The translations under genes and the position numbers were made by a program. A DNA stretch of 64,000 nucleotides from Microtetraspora malaysiensis (GTDB lineage: Bacteria; Actinomycetota; Actinomycetes; Streptosporangiales; Streptosporangiaceae), in the NCBI RefSeq assembly GCF_001528665.1, contig NZ_BBYJ01000012.1:184812-248811 (forward strand), given 5' to 3'. This document shows positions 58,574 through 64,000 of this stretch, piece by piece. How positions within the stretch are numbered: position 1 is the stretch's first letter; every line of letters starts with the position of its first letter. The notes beneath the pieces were generated by a model, which made no database searches, was not told where the DNA came from, and was given only the letters and a program-made list of their open reading frames with translations.

Positions 58574-59410
58574 ATGGACAGACCTGCCCGGACCGGTTTC
58601 GAGGATCCCGGCGAACCATCTCGCGAGCAGGGCGCCCTGCTCTCGGAGCACGACGCCCTGCGTTCGTCCGTCCGGAAACACCTGCGCGGCTCGTGGGGGC
58701 CGTTGCTGGGCTTCGGGCTCGTGTCGCTCGCGGCGGTTCCCATCGCCCGTCACGCCTTCAACTTCGGCGCGCACGGCCGGTACGTCGTCTCCTATCCGCT
58801 CTTCGCGTACGCCGAACTGAAGGGAGTCTGCCGCGTCCACGTCGAAGGCGCTCCGTGCGACACCCACGAGTTCGACGGCTCGGTCCTGCGTTTCCTGGCA
58901 TGGGGACTCTGGTTCGCGGTGCTGCCGCTGCTCTGGCTGGCCTTCGCCCGCTGGTATCGCCGCCGTGGTGAGATCCGGGGGATCATGCCTCGCCGACGTC
59001 CGTGGCTGTGGGCCGTGGCCCTCACATTCACGCTGGTCGTGGCGGCCTCGCTCGCTCTCTTCCTCCTCCGCGGACAGCCGGGGAACGCGTCCTTCCTCGA
59101 GAACAGCTATGCCAGCCCGTGGTACGTCGTAGGAGTGGGCCTGCTGGTCCTCGGTCTCCTCGAACGCAGATGGATCACCGCCACGGCGGGACTGTGCCAT
59201 GTCGCGCTGCTGTCGGCCTACCTCGCCCCGACGTGGGGCACCAGCTGGCTCCCCTGGGCGTACCCCGCCGAGCCCGGCTGGCTCGACGGGCCGGAGTTCA
59301 AGGCGCTGCTCCTGGCCGCGATTCTGCTCGTCGCGGGTGTCGCCGAATGGGCCTCGGCCCGGCCGGCGCGAGCACACCGCACCGGCTCTCTGATCGCGAG
59401 AACGACATGA
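58574..59410 (+). CDS. Uncharacterised multi-pass membrane protein
   Basis: 278 residues; family not recognised. After about 45 polar residues there are six hydrophobic segments, including GPLLGFGLVSLAAVPIARHA, LAWGLWFAVLPLLWLAFA, LWAVALTFTLVVAASLALFL and FKALLLAAILLVAGVAEWAS. Two Cys in a loop (KGVCRVHVEGAPCDTHEF) could form a disulfide. It is co-transcribed with a winged-helix regulator (ATGA overlap), an arrangement common for actinomycete membrane proteins of unknown role. GAGGGGAAG precedes the ATG. Confidence 0.7.
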   Translation: MDRPARTGFEDPGEPSREQGALLSEHDALRSSVRKHLRGSWGPLLGFGLVSLAAVPIARHAFNFGAHGRYVVSYPLFAYAELKGVCRVHVEGAPCDTHEFDGSVLRFLAWGLWFAVLPLLWLAFARWYRRRGEIRGIMPRRRPWLWAVALTFTLVVAASLALFLLRGQPGNASFLENSYASPWYVVGVGLLVLGLLERRWITATAGLCHVALLSAYLAPTWGTSWLPWAYPAEPGWLDGPEFKALLLAAILLVAGVAEWASARPARAHRTGSLIARTT

Positions 59411-59769
59411 ACGCGACGACCACCACGCCCGCGCATCCCGACGACACGCAGGCCCTCCATCCGGCACAGGCGCTGGACGACACGGTGCACCAGCGCGTAC
59501 GCCTCGGCGTCCTGTCGATCGCCCGCGAGGCCGACCAGGTCGAGTTCGGCTTCCTCAAGCACCAGCTCGCGGTGACCGACGGCAACCTTTCCCGCCACCT
59601 GAAGGTGCTCGAAAGCTCCGGCCTGATCGCCATGCGCAAGGGATACGAGGGCAGACGACCCCGGACGTGGATCTCGATCACCCCGAAGGGCAAACGCGCG
59701 TTGGACGCCGAGATCCAGGCGCTCCGGGAACTCGTCCACCGCCTGGATACGCGCGGAACCCCTCTGTGA
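59407..59769 (+). CDS. Winged-helix (MarR/ArsR-like, HTH_27) transcriptional regulator
   Basis: 120 residues. VHQRVRLGVLSIAREADQVE, FGFLKHQLAVTDGNLSRHLK and VLESSGLIAMRKGYEGRRPR show the short winged helix with the GNLSRHL recognition helix characteristic of this group; the wing reads TWISITPKGKRAL. It starts within the stop of the membrane-protein gene and probably represses the operon at ACTTTG-CAATA-CAAAGT. Confidence 0.88.
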   Translation: MNATTTTPAHPDDTQALHPAQALDDTVHQRVRLGVLSIAREADQVEFGFLKHQLAVTDGNLSRHLKVLESSGLIAMRKGYEGRRPRTWISITPKGKRALDAEIQALRELVHRLDTRGTPL

Positions 59770-60205
59770 CCGACACCTCGCGGCAGGATCCGCCGGAAGC
59801 CGCTGTACAGGGGACGATGCCCGCGACCTGCGGTTCAAGACCGGGAAGGGCCTACTCGTCGATCGAATCCTGAAACCGCGCCGGCGGCGTCACCATCCGT
59901 TCGGCGACCTTGAGATGGCATGGTCGGTTCTCGCAAGCCGCGCTGTGACGGCCAGGATCGTTACCGAGAGAGGGGCGAGCGTCGCCGGCATCGCCAGACC
60001 GCCGACCTCGGGCTTTGGGCTTTGGGAAGAACACGCTGAGGAACGGCAGCAGGGTGATCATCGCTCGGCGACCGACGGGGGAGCGCAATGCCCTCACGGC
60101 CGCCTGCGAAGTCGAACAGAGATCAGGATGAGGGAAGACCATCGGGGCCGGGTCCCAAGTCAATTCGGGATGCGACGACAGATCGCGCTCAGGCAGACTG
60201 CGCGG
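59770..60205. other. 436-base region without a recognised gene
   Basis: Open frames exist on both strands but none shows a domain I recognise or a good ribosome-binding site. A short repeated GGGCTTT word occurs near 60010-60025. It may hold decayed sequence. Confidence 0.45.
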
Positions 60206-61063
60206 ATGAGCGCGGACACGTTCACGTCGCCGCAGGAGCGAGCCCTCCGCCATGTCGAGACCCTGTCGTCGGGAGACCCGCTCGACCCCCGGTTGCGTGT
60301 GACCCTCAACTTCCACCCCGACCGCTTGGTCGGCGACCGGCAGATCCTGCTCCGACTGGCCGACGACGGCGTCTACCTGTCGCAATTCGTCACCGGAACG
60401 AGCAACGGGGGACTCACCGCTCATCCCGGCGGCGACCGGTGGCGTTGGGAAAGCAGGATCTTCGGCGGCGCGTACGACCATGCGCCCGCCGAGAAGCGCC
60501 CCGTCTACGGTGCGCTGAACTTCCGACATAAGCCCATCGGCGCCGCGCCACGGTTCGGATCCGCCCACTTCAGGCTGACGGCCGAGACTCTTCGGCGAAC
60601 CACCTTCTGCTACCCGGACAGCTTCTTCGAACCTTCGGCGTTCGGCGTCGCGTCCCGCATGGCGCTGATCGGCCTGGCCGAGGCGGACGACCAGGACCTC
60701 CTGGACGACTACGTCGAGGCGCAGGTGCACGGGCCGGTCCGGCTCGACCGGGACGTGGAGGCCCTGCTCCTCGATCCCAGCTATCGCGGCACGGCCGTGG
60801 AGGCCGCGGCCCGCCGGCTTCCGTGCGCGGTGGAATGGCATTCCGGATTCCGCCTCACGACCGAACATCTGCGGCGCCACCCGAACTACCGGGGACAGGA
60901 GTACGTAGCGCTCGGCGCCGAGATCGCGGTCGACGGCCTGCTCGATCCGCGGGTCATCGGAGACGCCGCCCGCACCGGGCGCTACGACGTGCAGGCGCTG
61001 AAGAAGGTCTGGCACTACGTGGCGCGCTTCGGCTCGCCGCCGCCCCCGGCCGACAAGCCCTGA
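60206..61063 (+). CDS. DUF3626 domain-containing protein
   Basis: 285 residues. TSPQERALRHVETLSSGDPL, RVTLNFHPDRLVGDRQILLR, TGTSNGGLTAHPGGDRWRWE, ESRIFGGAYDHAPAEKRPVY and GALNFRHKPIGAAPRFGSAH follow the order of the DUF3626 family, whose function is unknown. Conserved His, Asp and Arg residues in these blocks suggest an enzyme. The ATG fits the family start; no strong ribosome-binding site, and CAGACT seven bases upstream may be a -10 box of a leaderless message. Confidence 0.82.
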   Translation: MSADTFTSPQERALRHVETLSSGDPLDPRLRVTLNFHPDRLVGDRQILLRLADDGVYLSQFVTGTSNGGLTAHPGGDRWRWESRIFGGAYDHAPAEKRPVYGALNFRHKPIGAAPRFGSAHFRLTAETLRRTTFCYPDSFFEPSAFGVASRMALIGLAEADDQDLLDDYVEAQVHGPVRLDRDVEALLLDPSYRGTAVEAAARRLPCAVEWHSGFRLTTEHLRRHPNYRGQEYVALGAEIAVDGLLDPRVIGDAARTGRYDVQALKKVWHYVARFGSPPPPADKP

Positions 61064-61140
61064 TCACCCGTCGCCGACCCGAAAGAACCCCTCTTCTTGA
61101 TCCGACGCCGGAACAGGCAGGACATGGCGGAGGGTTCGCC

Positions 61141-61365
61141 GTGCTCACCGTCCAGGGCCTCGAACCCGACAGCATGACCGAGACGATCCATGCGCGAACG
61201 CCCACGCCACACGCAGCGGAGGTGCTCCGGCTATCCGCAGGCGAGGCTGTCATGGTGCTGCGCCGACGCACATTCACCCGCGACGGGCGCCTGGTCGAGC
61301 TCGCGCGAGACATCCATGCCGCCGCACGCTTCGCATGGTCATACACGTTCACAATCCCCGATTGA
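61141..61365 (+). pseudogene. GntR-family regulator remnant: UTRA domain end only
   Basis: 74 residues remain from a GTG. GLEPDSMTETIHARTPTPHA, EVLRLSAGEAVMVLRRRTFT and DGRLVELARDIHAAARFAWS are the C-terminal part of a UTRA effector-binding domain (family pattern ARMPTPxEAxxLxLxxGxPVL). The DNA-binding GntR half and the first part of UTRA are missing; in-frame sequence upstream does not restore them. It sits 15 bases before the YdcF gene, so an intact regulator once probably headed that unit. Confidence 0.7.
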
Positions 61366-61380
61366 GGACAGGAACCCGCC

Positions 61381-62040
61381 ATGACACCCCGCGCCGTCCT
61401 GTCCGACACGCTTCGCGCCGACGTCGCGACACTTTGGGACTACCACGACATGCACCATGGTGTACGCCCCGCCGACGTCGGCATCGGGCTGGGCAGTCAT
61501 GACCTCGGAGTGGCGACATGCGCCGCCGATCTCTACCTGCGCGGGACATTCCCGTTGATCGTCTTCACCGGCGCCAACGCCCCAACCACAGTCAACGACT
61601 TCCCACGTGGTGAGGCGGTTCACTACCGGGAGCACGCCATCGAACGGGGTGTTCCCGCCCGGGCCATCCTCATCGAGCCGACGGCGACCAACACCGGCGA
61701 GAACATCAGCCGAACTCGCGCGCTTCTCACCGAACAAGGCGTCAAGGTCCGCTCGGCCGTCATCATCTCCAAGCCGTACCAGCAGCGACGCGCCTACGCC
61801 ACCTGCACGAAGCTCTGGCCGGAGATCGACATCACGTGCGCGTCCCTTCCCATGTCACTCGATGAATATCTGGAGCGCATCGGGAACCCCGACCGTGTGA
61901 TCGACATGCTCGTCGGCGACACCCAACGGATCACCGAGTACCCCAAGCTCGGCTACGCCGTCGAGCAACCGTTCCCCGCCGACGTCCAGTCGGCCTATGA
62001 GCGCCTGGTTGAGGCAGGGTACACAAGCCGCCTGATCTGA
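61381..62040 (+). CDS. YdcF/DUF218-family protein
   Basis: 219 residues. ADVGIGLGSHDLGVATCAAD, LYLRGTFPLIVFTGANAPTT, the block RGEAVHYREHAIERGVPARA, LIEPTATNTGENISRTRALL and SAVIISKPYQQRRAYATCTK match the YdcF Rossmann-like fold, in which Thr/Asn/Glu of TxTNTGEN line the active site. It is soluble here, without the membrane helices of ElyC. Substrate unknown. The GntR remnant lies just upstream. Confidence 0.88.
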   Translation: MTPRAVLSDTLRADVATLWDYHDMHHGVRPADVGIGLGSHDLGVATCAADLYLRGTFPLIVFTGANAPTTVNDFPRGEAVHYREHAIERGVPARAILIEPTATNTGENISRTRALLTEQGVKVRSAVIISKPYQQRRAYATCTKLWPEIDITCASLPMSLDEYLERIGNPDRVIDMLVGDTQRITEYPKLGYAVEQPFPADVQSAYERLVEAGYTSRLI

Positions 62041-62191
62041 CGAAGGGTCACGGGTTTCCTGGCCGCCGCCATCGTCCGGACGGGAGAGCCCTGCGCGCTT
62101 GTAGCTGGAATCGAGCAAGTCTCCCGTGGAGCCGCCGGCCCCGAACTGAAGCTGACCGATCTTCGCGCCCATACGCGTGACTGGGAAGAAC

Positions 62192-62373
62192 ATGCTCATC
62201 GAAGCAGAGTTGAAGGCCCGCGTCCGCGAACCCGAACGAGTTCGGGCACGCCTTGATGACATCTTGATGGCATCGCTTCGGCCACCCCAACCACCTGCCG
62301 CAACGTGTACCACGTCCGCGAGGACCAGGCGCTTACGAAGGCGGACGAAGAGCTACGGCTGCGGGCGGACGGC
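62192..62373 (+). pseudogene. Remnant of a CYTH-domain (class IV adenylate cyclase/thiamine-triphosphatase-like) gene
   Basis: The first frame reads MLIEAELKARVREPERVRAR, the typical CYTH N-terminus with the ExExK motif (EAELK). About 100 bases later, in another frame, REDQALTKADEELRLR matches the next conserved block (usually DRxLxxAxxELRLR). Sequence between them is shortened and frameshifted, and the C-terminal two-thirds of the domain are absent. GGGAAGAAC before the ATG is a leftover ribosome-binding site. Confidence 0.65.
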
Positions 62374-62698
62374 GTCGCCGTGGTGCAGCGCGCGAACCGA
62401 ATGGTGGACACGGCACCGAAAGGGCGCGCAGTGGCGGCAGCCTGGGACCTGCTCGCCATAACCCTGACCCACGCGGGCGGCGGACCGGCACGCGAGCGCA
62501 AGCCGCGCAAACAGGGCGGCCTCAATGTTGCCGGCCATATCTGTAGGCCACCCGGTGTGGGAGTTGACAGCGATGGCGTCGACGGCAGGGAAGCCGGCCT
62601 CCGGTGGCGAGCCGCTGTGGCCTCTCCGCTCGCGAATGCCCACCTATCGGAATACCCTCCACGGTGCTCACAAATAGTGCAAGCGTGACTACTTAGAG

Positions 62699-62727
62699 TT
62701 GCCTATCGAACGCGTGAACGATATCCT
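62699..62727 (+). promoter_or_regulatory. Promoter for the right-edge gene
   Basis: TTGCCT (62699-62704) and TATCCT (62722-62727) with an optimal 17-base spacer. Transcription would begin near 62734, giving a leader of about 37 bases that contains GGGAGGGGAGGTG. Confidence 0.6.
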
Positions 62728-62770
62728 CGCAGAGGGTCGACCGCCAGAGCGGGAGGGGAGGTGCAAAGAG

Positions 62771-64000
62771 ATGATGCTTTCGGGTGGTGTGCTGCTGTCG
62801 CGCCGACCGGAGGAAACGCCTCCGTCCCGGCCGTCCGACGCGCCTTCCGCATCCCCGCGGCGGCGGCGCGGGTCCAGGCGGCATACGCCGTTCATCGGGT
62901 CGGATCGTTTCTCCGGTGACTCTTATGGGGCGGTGCTTCTCGACCGTGCTCACAGTGCCGGGCTCCTCGATCACGCCAGCGGTTTCGGTGGCCGCGAAGG
63001 AGCCACTCATCCCGCCCCGCACGACCCGGCGCGCCCCGAGGGGCGAGCTGCGCGACGCGGCCAGCCGGACGCCACGGCGCGCTCCGACGGGCGGGGTGGG
63101 CGACGCGGTGAGCCGGAGACGACGCGCTCCTGGGCTCGGCGGCTGCTCGGCCTCCCGGACGCGCCAGAAGACCAGAAGCCTGACGGCGGGGGCGAGCCGC
63201 AGCGCCTCGGCAGCGATCGCGGTGCTCTTTCCGGTCGGGACCCGCGGCCTGAATACGACCGCGGTGACCTGTCTGCCTGGGACGGAATCTGGCAAGGCCG
63301 TCGCCCCACCCACGAGTCGCCCGCGACCCGTCCCTTGCGGGCCGGTCGGGATGATCGGCAGCGGAACGGCTCGGGTCAGCAGGATGTGGGTCGGGGTGGC
63401 GGTGACCGGTGGTCCGGTGGCGATGCCGCCGCCGATGGCCGGGGCGTTGATGGCCGGGGTGTCGGTGATGCTGGCCCGGCCGCTGGTCGTGACCGCCGGA
63501 GCGATGGTCGGGATGGCCAGGACGCAGCTGGCCGGCGCGCTGCCACCGACCGCCGAAACGCTGGTGCAGGCAGCGCTGCCGGTGACAGCCAGAACGGTGC
63601 GGGCCCGGATGCTGCTGGTGGTGATAGCCGGGTAGGGGACTGGCCCGATCTGAACCTGGCCGGACGCGATGTCATCGAGTTGCTGGCTCGTGCTGAGCGG
63701 CTGGCCGCGGCAAAGGTGTCGGGCGAGACCGTGGCCGGCGCTGGGGCTGAGGCTGGCGCTGGGGCCGGTTCCGGTGTTGGCGCCGGGGCCGAGACCCGGG
63801 CTGGAGCCGGTGTTAGCGCAGGGGCCGAGGCCGGTGCTGGTGTTGACGCTGGCGCCGGGGCCGAGACTGGCTCCGGTGCCGAGGTTGAGGTGGCGATGGC
63901 GGAGATCGTCGCCCTGGCACGGGCGATCGATCTGGCCGAAGCCGCGATCGCCGCCCTCCTCCCGATAGCCGAAGCGGGTAAAGGTCAGCACCTGTTCGGG
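62771..64000 (+). CDS. Hypothetical protein with Arg/Gly-rich N-terminus and Gly/Ala repeats, cut by window edge
   Basis: An open frame of 410 codons runs from ATG to the window edge without a stop. GGGAGGGGAGGTG seven bases upstream and a promoter support it strongly. Residues 1-285 are low-complexity and charged (LLSRRPEETPPSRPSDAPS near the start). Then comes an ordered helical stretch (DLNLAGRDVIELLARAERLA), a Gly/Ala/Glu repeat at about 320-375 with units such as GAEAGAGAGSGVGAG, and a second helix-rich stretch (MAEIVALARAIDLAEAAIAA). I do not recognise the family. A DNA-binding or HNH-type protein is possible but nothing seen proves it. A leftward frame covering the same bases is its shadow. 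Confidence 0.7.
   Translation, partial: MMLSGGVLLSRRPEETPPSRPSDAPSASPRRRRGSRRHTPFIGSDRFSGDSYGAVLLDRAHSAGLLDHASGFGGREGATHPAPHDPARPEGRAARRGQPDATARSDGRGGRRGEPETTRSWARRLLGLPDAPEDQKPDGGGEPQRLGSDRGALSGRDPRPEYDRGDLSAWDGIWQGRRPTHESPATRPLRAGRDDRQRNGSGQQDVGRGGGDRWSGGDAAADGRGVDGRGVGDAGPAAGRDRRSDGRDGQDAAGRRAATDRRNAGAGSAAGDSQNGAGPDAAGGDSRVGDWPDLNLAGRDVIELLARAERLAAAKVSGETVAGAGAEAGAGAGSGVGAGAETRAGAGVSAGAEAGAGVDAGAGAETGSGAEVEVAMAEIVALARAIDLAEAAIAALLPIAEAGKGQHLFG

Larger units (their letters stand above)
62041..62770. other. 730-base region with a broken gene and a promoter
   Basis: The only coding signal is a degraded CYTH-domain gene (62192-62373). The rest shows no recognised gene. A good rightward promoter and ribosome-binding site for the edge gene occupy its last 75 bases. 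Confidence 0.55.

Noticed and set aside
59852..61015. Leftward 387-codon frame opposite DUF3626
   Set aside because: The rightward frame has the ordered DUF3626 motifs; the leftward product shows no domain.
62693..63991. Leftward 432-codon frame at the right edge
   Set aside because: It is antisense to the rightward edge gene, which has a promoter, a strong ribosome-binding site and an open frame to the window end. The leftward product is Thr/Pro/Arg low-complexity with no domain and no ribosome-binding site.

Overview
The window is a chromosomal segment of a high-GC actinomycete. GC-rich third codon positions, frequent GTG starts, ATGA/GTGA gene overlaps, leaderless-looking promoters, a DUF574-type S-adenosyl methyltransferase, a LAL-type LuxR regulator and a separate LigD polymerase domain all point that way; Streptosporangiales (Actinomadura-like) is my best guess, from gene style alone. 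I see no rRNA, tRNA, CRISPR array, transposase or phage module.

Left part (1-15.4 kb): a mosaic of short units. It holds VOC protein/MarR, signal peptidase II, an MFS carrier, a phosphotransferase, two small hydrolases, the methyltransferase, a 978-residue LAL regulator, an alpha/beta hydrolase coupled to a cholesterol-oxidase-like GMC oxidoreductase, a LigD-type polymerase and an uncharacterised 344-residue protein.

Centre (15.5-41.9 kb): two linked carbohydrate systems. The first (15.5-28.6 kb) is divergent. Leftward it encodes a ribose-type ABC importer, a DeoR regulator, a fused DhaK-DhaL kinase, an RpiB-type isomerase and an SDR dehydrogenase. Rightward it encodes a GlpD/EryB-like dehydrogenase, an FGGY/EryA-like kinase and a fusion of an EryH-like triosephosphate-isomerase domain with a LacD-like class I aldolase. 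Together these fit tetritol (erythritol/threitol) catabolism through tetrulose phosphates. The second system is a long leftward operon (41.8-28.5 kb) opened by a LacI repressor with two identical operators. It encodes a CUT1 ABC importer, four consecutive ADP-ribosylglycohydrolase paralogues, a ribokinase-like kinase, a CaiB-type CoA-transferase, an HpcH/CitE-type lyase and an IolE/EryC-like isomerase. I read it as a pathway that imports ribosyl conjugates, cleaves them and phosphorylates the sugar. It is the best candidate here for an undescribed system.

Right part (42-64 kb): a CbiX-like chelatase protein, an ECF sigma/membrane-protein pair, a NUDIX hydrolase, DUF2203, and a polar amino acid ABC transporter whose permease and ATPase genes are joined by two overlapping mini-ORFs. 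Then come a methyltransferase, a pirin/MarR divergent pair with twin operators, a flavin-based membrane electron-transfer operon (ferric-reductase-like protein, FMN-binding protein, ApbE) facing a two-component system, GNAT and VOC proteins, PsiE, a membrane protein with a winged-helix regulator, and DUF3626. The last 3 kb contains gene remnants (GntR/UTRA, CYTH), an intact YdcF gene, and a Gly/Ala-repeat protein that runs off the right edge.
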